DNA of 64,000 nt from Siphonodentalium dalli (taxonomy: Eukaryota > Mollusca > Scaphopoda > Gadilida > Siphonodentaliidae): the NCBI GenBank assembly GCA_032622095.1, contig CP136062.1, positions 54,975,849-55,039,848 on the forward strand. The letters are read 5' to 3'. This document shows positions 12,270-23,533 of the stretch, one piece after another. A program made the translations under genes and the position numbers. A model generated the notes under the pieces. The model did not search any database and was not told the DNA's origin. It saw only the letters and a list, made by a program, of their open reading frames with translations. Position 1 is the first letter of the stretch; each line of letters starts with the position of its first letter.

Positions 12270-12663
12270 TTTTCTGATAACAAAAACAAAAAACAAAAAA
12301 ACATTCCCAAAACCTCACTCACATTATTCCTACTCGGTTCCACTCACACATGAATATTCATAGTATTCATTCAGTATATCGACCAAGTAGGTGCCCATAC
12401 ATATGAACCACTTTTCGTACCATCGCCCTAACAACGCCTATATATACAAAAAACCAGTCTGCACACGATAAACGTAACCTAAAAACAATCAAATTAATTC
12501 GGCCATCTTCATCATATAATCTGTCACCACACCCAGGGGTGATAGGAAGACAGTCAGTCATGACTATATCACCCCTAGCAATATACATGTATAGTCTATC
12601 AATATTATATTTATTTGTAATTGTACTTTCCATGTGTGTATATTGTAAATAAAATTATCCTAT
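12270..12663 (+). mobile_element. LINE 3' untranslated region with stem-loop and short 3' repeat
   Basis: The region holds a 9-bp stem (GGGGTGATA at 12536-12544 and TATCACCCC at 12567-12575) and an AATAAA at 12648-12653. It ends with ATCCTATCCT, a short direct repeat in place of a poly(A) tail, as is usual for CR1/L2-type LINEs, whose RT recognises a 3' hairpin. The end abuts the dispersed repeat at 12664. Confidence 0.65.
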
Positions 12664-13150
12664 CCTCGGTGAACGCGCAAGAGAGTGAGAACTGCAACTA
12701 TAATTACATCGACGCGTCATCGATTTTGGAGAAGAAGAACGCGTAATGTTTTGGGCGCATTTGCACTCGCGCAGGATTGACTTAATAAATCATCAGGTTT
12801 CAATATAAAGAGCCTCGTTTTGATTGTTCGTGTTAAGAGGGAGGTCAAGTGAACAATTTTTAATGGAGATTTCCATGCAAATCTGCGGAGCAAAAGTTAC
12901 AGAGTTGCACATACTTGTGAGTGTCACTTGATGTGGCATTGGAAACAATAGGGTATTTATCTGGCGGGTCCGCTTGGTAAATTATAAAATTTTGCAATAA
13001 AATATATCTTTGAGAAATTTTTTATGGAAATACATCACTTGACCTACATTTTTAAAATCAATATAAAATTCAAGTATAAATACAGGAACATTATAATGGA
13101 ACAAGTTCCAAGCGGACCCGCCAGATAAATACCCGTTGTTTCCAATACCA
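12664..13150. repeat. Copy 2 of the dispersed repeat of about 490 bp
   Basis: This copy is nearly identical to 1848-2338; visible differences include GAGGGAGG for GGGGGAGG and AGCGGACCC for AGCGAACCC. It begins exactly where the LINE tail ends and covers the left flank and most of the TTAA MITE. Confidence 0.85.
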
Positions 13151-13247
13151 CATCAACTCACACTCAGAAGTATGTGCAACTCTGTAATTTTTTCTCCGCA
13201 GATTATCATGGAAATCCCCATTCAAAATTGGTCACTTGACCTCCCCC
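12837..13247. mobile_element. TTAA-flanked MITE (411 bp), complete copy
   Basis: TTAA at 12833-12836 and 13248-13251 bracket an element starting GAGGGAGGTCAAGTGAAC and ending GGTCACTTGACCTCCCCC. The inverted repeats extend about 160 bp inward (AATGGAGATTTCCATG, GCGGACCCGCCAGATAAATA and so on). The copies at 2021 and 7331 belong to the same family. The TTAA duplication suggests piggyBac-type mobilisation. Confidence 0.8.
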
Positions 13248-13318
13248 TTAACTTTGCCAATATAAAATTGATTTAAAACACCTTTGGTTTCACGTAGTAT
13301 TAATTTCTAAAACAAAGC

Positions 13319-13400
13319 ACGAAAGGTTCGGGTTTTACACAAGTTATGGCCACTTACCTCACGGTTACAGCTCCATAAAAACAGTCCACTTTCCGCTTGT
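13319..13400. repeat. Half copy of the palindromic MITE at 13815
   Basis: GGTTTTACACAAGTTATGGC, CACTTACCTCACGGTTACAG and CATAAAAACAGTCCAC match the right half of the 13815-13953 palindrome. The other half is absent. Confidence 0.7.
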
Positions 13401-13814
13401 GCAAACTTGTCATTGAACACTGAAATTATGTTTGTTTCCGAATCCAATAAAATTGAACAGTAAATCGGCGTGAAATGTATCCGCTTTTATGTTCCAGAAT
13501 AATGTAGCACATCTCATTGTATACTGTTATTGTTCGAACATTGTTGCCAATTGTATTTTGTAAATAAAACAGAAAACAAAATGAATTTTGATGAAACTGT
13601 TGTCTGCAGGTGAGATAATTCGACCGGCTTTCAACAACACGTCACGTTACAAATGGGAAATTCCGACCAGTCACGTGACAAATGGTACAAAAATAACTTC
13701 TCAGATCGGGTGCTATGGGATAATTTGGGCTGGTTTTGTCACGATACACTTTTCGATTTAAATACATTTACAAAAGTGGCTTTTTCGCTAAATGTATATA
13801 AATATATGGATTAA

Positions 13815-13953
13815 CTGTCATGTGGACTGTTTTTATGGAGCTGTAACCGTGATGTAAGTGGTCATAACTTGTGTGTAAAACCCGAAGGTTTTACACAAGT
13901 TATGACCACTTACCTCACGGTTACAGCTCCAAAAAAAACAGTCCACATGACAG
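13815..13953. mobile_element. Near-perfect palindromic MITE (139 bp) between TTAA sites
   Basis: TTAA (13811-13814 and 13954-13957) flanks arms of about 68 bp starting CTGTCATGTGGACTG, joined by a short loop at about 13882-13886. The whole element can fold into one hairpin. Confidence 0.8.
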
Positions 13954-14632
13954 TTAATACTTAAAACATGCAATGGACGGATCTACGTAAATTGTGAAAA
14001 AACTATATGGATACTTAGATAGATCATATCATGAATCTCTTCCCTGGCTACGCCCGTAGAGATAATTCTACTGTATTCCACAGTGTACGTACATGTAGGT
14101 CACGAAGATCCCAGCTCGGTGTTGCATGAAATATGTCACTTTGTTGAGTCGAGTTTGATTAGCATCCTTTACAATCATGAAATGATCAGTGCTATAATGT
14201 CGTATGACCATTTTTCAATTACCCGAGAAAATCGGGTTTGAAGTTTTGGTTGATCGGTTTTCATATTTGCATTGTTCTGACCGCTTTGTAACTAGGCGAA
14301 TATTATCCATGACATCGAAATACATCTAGATGTGATATTTAGAAAACGACGAAAACGTGTTTGGAGATACGACTTTTGCGGAACGCAGCGCGATTTCACT
14401 TCCGGATTATAATGCAGTAGGAGATACGACCTTTAAGCACACAAACGACCTCGTCTTAATTGTGTGTAATAGTTCCGAATGTAACAGTTATAATTGGAAA
14501 TCAACATGGTTTACATGTAGAATTGGTACAAACTGTGTTACTCGCATAATTAAATCAAAACGTGAATGTGGCATGACGTTCTATATGTGTCTTTCCATCT
14601 TTCGAGAATCAGACAACAATTACTGAAATTAA

Positions 14633-14887
14633 AGTGGTACTGTACACTAAATCCTGTTTATACTCAACAAAATACCCTATATGGATGATACATACACAAT
14701 TGTAGTTATAACGAAAATGTATTTATGACTCCAGTAATAAATTCATTTTCATTATTATTACCATGTTGTTTGAATTATTGTTAGAGCATATGAGTGAATT
14801 TTGCACTAATCTATGGCTCAAATCTATTCTGTTGAGCATAAAAGGAGATGATCCCATAGATGGTCGGATTTAGTGTACAGTACCCCT
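14633..14887. mobile_element. TTAA-flanked MITE (255 bp)
   Basis: TTAA at 14629-14632 and 14888-14891 flank termini AGTGGTACTGTACACTAAAT and its complement ATTTAGTGTACAGTACCCCT. The interior is AT-rich without an ORF. Confidence 0.75.
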
Positions 14888-15295
14888 TTAAGTCTTTGCA
14901 AGTAAATAAGAATAATGCACACTATAAACTGTCCAGATACTAGAGTCGTTCTGACTATATCGCACATATATGTACATGATCGAATCATGTTTAAACAGAA
15001 CAACTAAGTGCATTTTACTGGTGCGTGACACAGAAAGGGCCAGGTTACTGTCTCGCATGTCTGTTTATCTGCGAGCAATCAATGTCCCTTGTTGAATAAA
15101 CTGGTTCCTGGTCCAACACAGCAAATATATGAATAAGTAGTAACCTGACCACTCGAGTTAAGTGACATGTTATGGAAGAATGATGTCGTCGAGCTGAGGA
15201 TGTCAGACCAGGCGAATGAAACTAGATACTCTGATAGGAAATTCTCAGCTAGAGGGAATCAGGCAAATCATTGACATGCCATGTTATTGATGGTC

Positions 15296-15900
15296 TTACA
15301 TGTAGGTTAGAGCATGGCATGTTTCGTCATTAAATAGAATCGACCGGGTGTATTTCCCCCACAATACGTAGTCTATACATATACATTCATTCAGTGGACC
15401 GGTCAACTCTTCTTTGCATGTGTTGTGAATTTTGCTGAATGGGATGGGGTGCATGCTACGTTCAACAACTGAATGTTTCAAAATGCATACATTCTGAACG
15501 CGTTGTTGCTGTCACAGATCGCATGGTTCACAGAACCACACAAGAAATGTGATAGTAACCACGCGTTCATAATGCATTTTGGAAAACAAACAATCGTTTA
15601 TTTTGTTCACACACACACACACACACACTTGAAAATGTGTATTCAAATATCCAACAATTTCCAACATTTCGCTTCCCACATGCAGTCATTTACGCACATG
15701 CCCACCATGCACTTGCCTCGTTACCGACTTCCCGAATTTGTAGTTTCTTCCCTGAGAGCTCGTCAGGTAACATTATAATGAAATGCAACTGTACAATACA
15801 TCGTCTTGAAGAAACAGTTTATGTCGGAAATAAATCTCAACATGTTAATAAGCAGAAAAACGTGAATTATCAACTTGAAATAACATAACATATAAGTGTC
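15296..15900. other. No supported gene; (CA)n microsatellite
   Basis: A short ACAC microsatellite sits near 15610-15630. The small ORFs on both strands have no recognisable features. Confidence 0.5.
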
Positions 15901-15930
15901 TAGTATGTGTGCGCTTGAATGCCTCATTAA

Positions 15931-16232
15931 AGATACACAATCTGATTAAACGCCTCTAAACTACTATTTATTTGGCTTCGGGGGTAAAACATATTTGATT
16001 CCTATATCGAGGAACCGATCCATTAAAGCTCAGAGTTAAAGTGCATGTCTGCAATAGTTGTGGAAAAAGTCAGTGCCATTTTTTCAAGGCCGCCAGATAT
16101 TGCGATTTCAAAAGCCGATATATTATCCTTATGAGCTTTAATGGATGGGTTCCTCGACTCGAATCAAATAGTGTTTATCCCCGAATCCAAACGAAATAGT
16201 AAATTGTGGGCGTTTAATCGGATTGTGTACCT
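15931..16232. mobile_element. TTAA-flanked MITE (302 bp) with about 105-bp inverted repeats
   Basis: TTAA at 15927-15930 and 16233-16236 flank AGATACACAATCTGATTAAA and the complementary end TTTAATCGGATTGTGTACCT. The arms continue inward past CCATTAAAGCTCA. The terminus resembles that of the MITE at 18905-19102. Confidence 0.8.
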
Positions 16233-16236
16233 TTAA

Positions 16237-17035
16237 GGAAGCTGAGAAAAATCACAACATTCAAGTCGGATCTACATTATGACAATCGAAGCTTCGTGCC
16301 CACTATATATTATACATGTAGGAACAATAGGTGCAGTTATGGTATCATAATAATGTGTTGGTGAAATTGACACCAGTTTCTGGTCGGATACCGAATCATA
16401 CAGTGCATGTGATATACACTGAAAAAGTAGGGCTATAACATGATTTTGGTTCTGAATAGAACAAAAAATATCTGTTTAAAGGAAATGAGGTTTTCTATGA
16501 AATCCGTTTAGCGGTAAATTGCTAAGTGTTGTGCCCAACCCAAGAAGAACAAAACCATATATTGGTGATCACAAAAGAGATAACCACAATTCCGTTCAGC
16601 AACTAGTTGTTATTTTGAACAAAATAACCAAACTCTTGTGCAGAGAGTTGCACATTGTAAATCAATGAGGTTGCTTCATAAGCGTGAACGGTTGAATAAA
16701 AAACCGAATTGTAGTACCGACAACGACGCGTTTTAAATCAATGTCATACTGAAAATAAACAATAACATTGTCCAAACTTGACTTAAACAATATTTAAAAC
16801 TTACATGTATAGTATATCCTTTACTTGTATTTAAATTCGCGCGATATTACTTTTCGCTCAATTTTAAATTCGTACACTTTGAATTCGCGCAATCTTGCAC
16901 AAGTTTAAATCTGACAAAATATTCTAGAAAATATCATGTTTCCAATTGCATTCCGTTGCGATTCTTAAATATCTTCCAGAATTAAGTAGACATAATGACC
17001 ATCCCAAATATAAGCGCGCAGCGCGCGCAGAAGAT
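16237..17035. other. No supported feature
   Basis: This is AT-rich sequence in which I see no gene, repeat or regulatory motif I can support. Confidence 0.5.
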
Positions 17036-17042
17036 ATCTAGG

Positions 17043-18000
17043 ATATATGGAATCCTATATTAGGGCCACTTGCTAATGGCGCTTTCGGCGCGCGCCGAAA
17101 GCGACAAAAAGTGCGCCATTAGTAACGCGCCGAAAGCGACAAAAAGTGCGCCGAAACATACCATAATGGCGCACTTTTTGTCGCTTCCGGCGCGCGCCAT
17201 TAGGGAGTGGTATGGAATCCTATTAGGGCCACTTGCTAATGTCGCTTTCGGCTCACTTTTTGTCGCTTTCGGCGCGATGCGCCGAAAGCGCCGAAAGCGA
17301 CAAAATGTGCGCCGATCCGGCGCGCGCCATTAGGGAGTGGACCTAATAGTATACCTAATGGCGCTTTCGGCGCGCGCCGAAAGCGACAACAATTGCGCCA
17401 TTAGTAACGCGCCGAAAGCGACAAAATGTGCGCCGTTACGGCGCACATTTTGTCGCTTTCGGCGCGCCGAAACATGCGCTAATATCGCACATTTTGTCGC
17501 TTTCGGCGCGCGCCGAAAGCTCCGAAAGCGACAAAAAGTGCGCCTAAAGCGACAAATAGTGCGCCGTAACGGCGCATATTTTGTCGCTTTCGGCGCTTTC
17601 GGCGCTTTCGGCGCGTTACTAAAGGCGCACTTTTTGTCGCTTTCGGCGCGCGCCGAAAGCGCCATTAGGAAGTGGTCCTAATAGGATTCCATAATATGGA
17701 ATCCTATTAGGGCCACTTGCTAATGGCGCTTTCGGCGCGCGCCGAAAGCGACAAAAAGTGCGCCATTAGTAACGCGCCGAAAGCGACAAAATGTGCGCCA
17801 TTAGCGTTATTTCGGCGCGCGCCGAAAGCGACAAAATATGCGCCGTTAGTAACGCGCCGAAAGCGCCGAAAGCGACAAAATATGCGCCATTACGCCCCCT
17901 TTTTGTCGCTTTCGGCGAAAGCGCAGAAAGCGCCGAAAGCGACAAAAAGTGCAGCGTTTCCGACATGCGTAACGAGGTGTAATCTGTATCCCATTAAAAT
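17043..18000. mobile_element. Cluster of GC-rich foldback elements built on GCGCCGAAAGCGACAAAA
   Basis: Terminal words TATGGAATCCTATTAGGGCC and ACTTGCTAATGGCGCTTTCG, in both orientations, delimit several adjacent copies (boundaries near 17046, 17211, 17340, 17692). The interior consists of inverted and direct iterations of GCGCCGAAAGCGACAAAAAG with GTGCGCC. The ORFs of 60-125 codons rich in ALSARAESDKK on both strands are by-products of these repeats. CpG density is far above the surroundings. Confidence 0.8.
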
Positions 18001-18474
18001 GGAGGCGTTCATTGTTGACAATTTTTTTCTAAATTTTACATACCGTGAAATTATCTATAAGTTTTATCAGAAATATGGAATTACAATTAGGTGAGTGAAC
18101 TTCAAAAGCCACAGCTACTCAACCCCCCCCCCCCCATTCGCAGGGATGTGGTAACGGAGAGTTCAACTTGTTCTCTGCCTTGTTTGTTCAATGTTATAAA
18201 GTTCCATGTTAGAACATGTTTAAAAAAAGTTCCCATGTTTTGCACTGATGGAATAATATCTCTACAAGCACTATGCAGAGTAAAGTTTCATGGCACAATC
18301 TGGGGGGGGGTGGGTTCTTCAATTTCAACTACATGTACATAGCTCCAGGCTGTTGACCCAACATGCAACACTAATTTGAAGGACTAAGGGTACGATCATA
18401 CACTGGCAAGTTTGCACAATATGATTTGCAGGCATTTTGTCGTAGAAAAGGATATTACCATAATATGAACAGGG

Positions 18475-18600
18475 ACGTGGCTAGAGGGTCTCCATTGGTG
18501 GGTGTCCACCTTGGTAAATTCCAACTGCACCCCCCCCCCCCCCCCCCTTGAGTCAGAATCAGACCAACACAAGTTTTTGAATATGGATACCTTCTCTGTA
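18475..18600. mobile_element. Terminal fragment of the hAT-like MITE that also disrupts the receptor at 34.5 kb
   Basis: CAGGGACGTGGCTAGAGGG, GTGTCCACCTTGG and CAACTGCACCCCCC reproduce, in reverse orientation, the right end of the element at 34494-35613. No matching second terminus lies nearby, so this copy is incomplete or has decayed. Confidence 0.6.
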
Positions 18601-18904
18601 AATTCGTCCTACGCCAGGAGAACCGTCGCCATGAAAGCTCGTGAAACAGAGTCGGAGACCACCTTGTCGGGCAGAATCGGAGACCACCTTGTCGGACAGA
18701 ATCGGAGATCACCTTGGAATGTCCAAATGGACCCCACTTAAACCAGGACAAAAATCGCAAATTCACGTAAAACCAATTGCCAAACTTTCTGCAGGTCGAT
18801 ATTTTCAGAACTGTCACCTCGGGGTACAGCCATAATAAAATGTTTGTCAATTTCACTGCAGGCAAATCCAGGCCTAGATTTAAAAATAAATGATCAGCTT
18901 TCAA

Positions 18905-19102
18905 ATGTACTTAATCCGATCAGACGGTCCCCATACCACTAAGATACAACAATATTGTATGGTATCAATTTTCTCAAAACTTTTTATTTGTTCAACAAAA
19001 TATGTCCGTATTATTACTAAAGTACCACTAGATTTTAGAGTTATCCATCTTCATTCGCAAATTGTCCAGTAACTTAGGACCGTCTGATCGGATTGAGTAC
19101 CT
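18905..19102. mobile_element. MITE of about 198 bp with GGTACTCAATCCGATCAGAC-type ends
   Basis: The left end (GTACTTAATCCGATCAGACG) and the complementary right end (CGTCTGATCGGATTGAGTAC) define inverted repeats. The right flank is TTAA (19103-19106); the left flank is mutated. It is related to the 15931 MITE by its terminus. Confidence 0.7.
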
Positions 19103-19279
19103 TTAACTGCCCACAAAGGAGGGACCAGGACCACACGGCCACAATAATTTTAAATCTGAATAATGACAAATTATAGCATTTAGAGGTCTCTCTACAGCAA
19201 ATTTCACCCCCTCCCTTTTAAAATTGATACATAGGCCTATACATTGTACATATGGCCATGTCCGATCTGCACTGGGGTG

Positions 19280-19651
19280 CAGGGGCGCCGGAAGCATCCA
19301 AGGGCAGGGGGACAGAGCCTACAAAAACGGCACTTTTCTGCAAAAAAGGGCATTTTCTCTGCAAACTCGGAAAAATAACCATAAATTCATTGTGGCAAAA
19401 ATCCATATTTTAAAGGTTTTTGTCGGTTGTTATGGCCGTTTTGTGATAAAATTGACCAAAAAAATTATATTCCTTGTGAAATTGGTGGTATTTGGACCCA
19501 AAAAGTCACATTTTGCTATAAAAACACGAGATTAAACACACAAAAAGCATTTTCTGTCTCCAGAAAAAGGTCAAGTCCTGCCCCCGCTCGCCCCCCTTGG
19601 TCAAGGGTAGGGGGTCAGTTGCCCCTCTGCCCCCCTCTTCCGGCACCCCTG
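19280..19651. mobile_element. hAT-type MITE (372 bp) with perfect 8-bp target duplication
   Basis: The termini are CAGGGGCGCCGGAAG and CTTCCGGCACCCCTG. CTGGGGTG flanks both sides (19272-19279 and 19652-19659). CAGGG ends with 8-bp duplications are classic hAT features. Internal ORFs are short and unrelated to transposase. Confidence 0.85.
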
Positions 19652-19679
19652 CTGGGGTGATCACATACTTAATTGTACA

Positions 19680-19838
19680 TGCGCTATAATGGCGCATATT
19701 TTGTCGCTTTCGGCGCACCGCGCCGAATGCACTAATGGCGCATATTTTGTCGCTTTCGGCGCGGTGCCGAAAGCGCCGAAAGCGATAAAAAGTGCGCCGA
19801 AAGCGCCATTAGCAAGTGGCCCTAATAGGATTCCATAG
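19680..19838. mobile_element. Foldback element fragment of the 17-kb family
   Basis: GGCGCATATTTTGTCGCTTT occurs twice, followed by GCGCCGAAAGCG motifs and the terminus CATTAGCAAGTGGCCCTAAT-AGGATTCCATA, which is the inverted form of the left terminus at 17694. A composite spanning 17694-19838 is possible. Confidence 0.7.
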
Positions 19839-20106
19839 CATCCACTTGAACATACTTCGAATATCGGAGATCTTCTCCTTCGTAAGTTTTTGACGTTTCG
19901 TAATCATTGGAGCTTAATTGTGCTAGGTCATAATGAACGAATAGGTTTCTCTCAGTGACCGGGATCAAATTTACAACAGAAAATACAGCTTCAGAAAAGC
20001 GAACTTTGTACTGACATTTTGTTGGTTCATCCCTCGTAATTACCAAGTGTTTTATTTGTGTATAAGGGACCAGATGGCAGCCTTCTGATAATTGAAAAAG
20101 TCGCAT
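19822..20106 (-). CDS. Unrecognised 94-codon ORF
   Basis: The minus-strand ORF starts MRLFQLSEGCHLVPYTQIKH and has ordinary, non-repetitive composition, unlike most short ORFs here. I do not recognise a family. Its C-terminus overlaps the foldback terminus at about 19838, so it may be a fragment of a host exon or of an older element cut by that insertion, or chance. Confidence 0.2.
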   Translation of the reverse strand: MRLFQLSEGCHLVPYTQIKHLVITRDEPTKCQYKVRFSEAVFSVVNLIPVTERNLFVHYDLAQLSSNDYETSKTYEGEDLRYSKYVQVDAMESY

Positions 20107-20369
20107 TTACGCATCTGCATTATATTTGATGCGTTGCGTTACTATGGATAATGTGAATATTAAGGGCACTAACTTTAACCCGGATTCCGGATTTGGCCGA
20201 AAAGGTGTTTTTTTCCCGGATTCGGATCCGACCCACTTTTTAAAATTGCTTTAAATCACTATTATGCTGCATTTTCGCATTATATCACCGTTGTATGTGA
20301 CTTTATCAGCTAGCTAGATGTCCTAGCCACGAATCCGGGCTTCCCATGGCTGCAAACAGACGACTAGCT

Positions 20370-20429
20370 CATACAAGTGAATCCGGATTGTTCTCGATTG
20401 TTAATCCCAGACTGGGTCACTTGTCTCGT

Positions 20430-20470
<41 letters not shown>

Positions 20471-21600
20471 CATATCTTTCTCCCGTTCTTTCGTTTAGCC
20501 CCCGATCATTCGAAAGGCGGCGCGTGTGCATACCTGTCGTCTTGATTCAGTTCCGGAACGCAAATCCGGGTTATTCTCGATCGATAATATGAAACTCGGG
20601 TCTATGTCTCTATCTCTCTCCCACTCTCTCTCCCACTCTCCCTCCTTCTGTCTGTCTGTTACCCCCCCCCCCCCCTCTCTCTCTCCATCTCTCTAATTCG
20701 TTCATTAACCACTGGTCGTTCAGAGTGCAGATGTGCGAACAAATCGACTCTGTTCAGTTCCGGGAAGCGAAACTGGGTTATTCTCGATTGACAATCTTGG
20801 ATTCGGGTATTCTAAGGTCAAGGTAGTTATTGTTGAATCATAGCATATTTGGGTGAGCTCGTTGTTCTCTCTCTCTCTCTCTCTCCCTCTCTCTCTATCT
20901 CTCTATCTCTCCATCCTCTCTCTCTCTCTCTCTCTATCTCGCCTCTGTCTCTCACTCAAACAAAATGTCTGTCTGCCTCTCTCTCTCTCTCTATCTCTCT
21001 CTATCTAATTCTTTCACGAGTCCCTGTACATACAAATCGACTTGGCTGACATGGTTGCTCTTTCCCCCTCTCTCTCTCTCTCCTCTATCTCTCTCAATCT
21101 CTCTCTCTATCTCTCTCTCTCTCGTTCTATCAGTAGTCCATGATCGCTGAGAGTGCAGATGTACATACAAATCGACTTGGATCAGTTCGGGAATCGAATC
21201 TGGGTTATTTTCTCTTGCCAATTTGAAATTCGGGTCATCTAAGGACACTGGTCAATGTGTATTAATTAGTCTGTCGCGTAATTGAGATAAAGGGATTATA
21301 AGATAAAGGGATTAGGGTGTATGGACCTTATATAAACACCTATCAATAAACAATGACTCTCTCTGTCTGTATTTCTTACTGCATCCGTCGCATTTGCTCG
21401 TCCATTTGCTTGTATTTCAAGGCGGCTTTCTCTAAATAACTGTCATTTTATCAGGTAGTCAGTTTGAAAATTAGTCAGATATACATAGAAATCGACTTGG
21501 TTCAAATACGGGAATCGAATCCGGGTTATTCTCGATTGATAATCTGGGACCCGTGTCTCTGTCTCTTTCCCACTCTATCTCCCTCTGTCTGTCTAGGGTT
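20370..21600. repeat. Degenerate repeat units with (CT)n blocks
   Basis: Phrases such as CGGGAATCGAATCCGGGTTA, TTCTCGATTGATAATC and GTACATACAAATCGACTTGG recur about every 200-300 bp (near 20388, 20574, 20778, 21170, 21490-21540), separated by long CT/TC tracts (20431-20464, 20580-20690, 20866-20945, 20980-21005, 21065-21125). It lies just upstream of the Polinton integrase. The short ORFs are readings of CTCT. Confidence 0.75.
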
Positions 21601-21678
21601 GGGTATCTCGTTACCGCTTCCGCCGGGGATTCCGCTGAAGTGCAAGAAGAAAAGTAATCAGAAAAAGTGGTTGAAATT

Positions 21679-22761
21679 ATGAAATACGAAGATTACCTGA
21701 AGACTATATATTATGACCCAACATACGTCGCTGCCTACGCGAGTGCAGATAAGCTGTACATAATAGTGCGCAAAGAAGGTAAATTCGTCTTGAATAGAAA
21801 GAAATTAAAAGATTGGCTTTCTAAACAAGAAAGCTATTCACTACACAAAGGAGACAAACGAGAGTTCCGGAGAAGGAAAGTTGTAGCACCCTCCGTCGAT
21901 TATCAATGGGACGTAGACACCGCGTATATGGAAAAGTATGGACTCGATAATGACGGTTATTTGCATTTCGCTTTGGCTATAGATATTATGTCTAAGTATG
22001 TATGGACTGTACCACTGCGGACGAAGACCGCTAAGGAAATGGTACAAGCTTTTCGAAATATTTTCTCAGAGGGAAGAGTTCCGCAAAAAATAAGATCTGA
22101 CCCCGGCACCGAGTACGTCAATGTTCAATTCAAAAGATACCTTAAATCGAAACAAGTTGATTATTTTACCACGAACAATATCGGTAAAGCCAACTACGCG
22201 GAACGAGCAATTAATATTACCAAGATGCGTCTCACCCGCTCTATGACCCATAATCAGACGTATAAATGGGTCAATGTACTTCCCGAAGTTACCAAAAGTT
22301 ACAACAATACCTACCATTGCACTATCAAGAGACGACCGGCAAGCGTCAAACAAGATGACTCTGTAGCCCCATGGAATTTAAACAACTAAAATATAACTTC
22401 AATGTGGGGGGATTTAGTCCGGATATCATACCTATGCAGGACGTTTCAGAGAGAATACGACGAACGCTGGACCCGCGAATTATTCGTAATAACGGAGAGA
22501 TTTATGAAACAGGGTATTCCACAATTCCGTCTGAAAGACTACTCTGGAGAAATAATTACCAGTACATTCTATCAGAATCAGCTGAGCAAGGCCTACGAGG
22601 GAGAAACCTATTTTATCGACGCGGTTATTCGATCTCGTAAAAGAGGCAGCAAAAAAGAATATCTAGTGAGTTGGAAATGCTGGCCGAGTCCCAAATATGA
22701 TTCCTGGGTAAACAAAGATGATCTGAATTCTATAAATAACGGGTCAAGCGATAATAACTGA
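21679..22761 (+). pseudogene. Polinton integrase with C-terminal chromodomain, broken
   Basis: This is the retrovirus-type integrase that inserts Polinton DNA (F54H12.3-like). From the ATG at 21679 (MKYEDYLKTIYYDP) come an N-terminal basic segment, then the catalytic core: first Asp in YQWDVD, ALAIDIMSKYVW, second Asp in IRSDPGTEYVN, Glu in ANYAERAIN, and the conserved KSYNNTYH. After residue about 236 the frame hits a TAA (22387-22389). The downstream part continues in the same net frame: GDLVRIS, an SH3-like stretch (GEIITSTFYQNQL), then the chromodomain YLVSWKCWPSPKYDSW. Reading across 22380-22412 shows two compensating small indels, one by the TAA and one in a G run. All three acidic catalytic residues remain. 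It is upstream of the capsid genes, as usual in this element class. Confidence 0.88.
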
Positions 22762-22792
22762 TTATAACGACTCTATATCTCCAACTGGTAAC

Positions 22793-23116
22793 ATGGGTGT
22801 AAAAACATATTTGGTATTATTCAAAATATTAATGTCAATGGCTGACTCACAATGGAAAGCTATTTTAAGAACTTTATCTGACGATCAACTGCACGCATTG
22901 ACCGAAGTCGTATACAACGTACTCCATGACGTTTGTCCTATGACTACCAAAGACAAAAACGAGTTGTATGACTACAGAAACGTTATTCGACGTTTGGTTT
23001 CTACGTGGTTAACTGGCAATCTGCAAAGAAACTTGTTGAGCAAATATCAGCATATACTACCGCTACTGCTCAAACCGGTTATCCCGAGGTTGAAATGCAG
23101 TCGGATTATTATATAA
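22793..23116 (+). pseudogene. Small conserved Polinton ORF of unknown function
   Basis: The frame (about 107 codons) contains KAILRTLSDDQLHALTEVVY, a helical middle with YDYRNVIRRL, and a basic end LSKYQHILPLLLKPVI. A small basic protein with an R.L...LLP.L..PV ending is common between integrase and capsid genes of invertebrate Polintons; its role is not established. The last codons overlap the minor capsid start (23095) in another frame. The internal ATGs at 22832 and 22838 are equally plausible starts. Confidence 0.6.
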
Positions 23117-23533
23117 CGATAAGGAGCGATCAGAGTTTGAAATATTGGAAAGACAACAATAATTATAATTTTCGTATTCATTTGAGTTCACCGCTTAAGT
23201 TAGAGTGATTATGGATGGTTGCAATCGCTGATATCGACGCTTCGACGAAGAATGCCAAACCGCTAAAGGAAAGTCACACCTTTATGTTATGAGTGACATA
23301 TGTACCGAGTCTATCGGAGTGACCGATCAGAATCTTTAATGCGCATTGCGTACCCGACTAAGAGCGGGAAATGGATGTATAGTTTCTCAATACCTCAATA
23401 TATTCCTCTGAAAGTGAAAGAAATTTATGGTATATAATTCTATATAAGAGATCAAGTGGGTAACCCGGCTTCTTTTATAACCGAACCATCGACGTTGACG
23501 TTACATCTGAAAATGTATCCGTTCTACTTATAA
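23095..23533 (+). pseudogene. Polinton minor capsid (penton-like, single jelly-roll) protein, broken
   Basis: The protein forms the vertices of Polinton-type capsids. An ATG at 23095 opens MQSDYYITIRSDQSLKYW, the usual short N-terminal strand, followed by RIHLSSPLKLE and a TGA at 23206-23208. Past it other frames carry WMVAIADID, SHTFYVMSDIC, YSFSIPQYIPL and, near the C-terminus, YIRDQVGNPASFI then STLTLHLKMYP, matching in order the conserved blocks of the family. At least two frameshifts and an in-frame TAA near 23435 break it. The final TAA at 23531-23533 overlaps the ATG of the next ORF (TAATG). Confidence 0.7.

Noticed and set aside
14357-14626. 89-codon ORF MFGDTTFAERSAISLP
   Set aside because: It contains a short internal GDTTF repeat, ends at a MITE border and has no recognisable family.
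17070-18094. ORFs with ALSARAESDKKCA repeats on both strands
   Set aside because: The same phrase appears on both strands because the DNA is an inverted repeat; these are foldback by-products.
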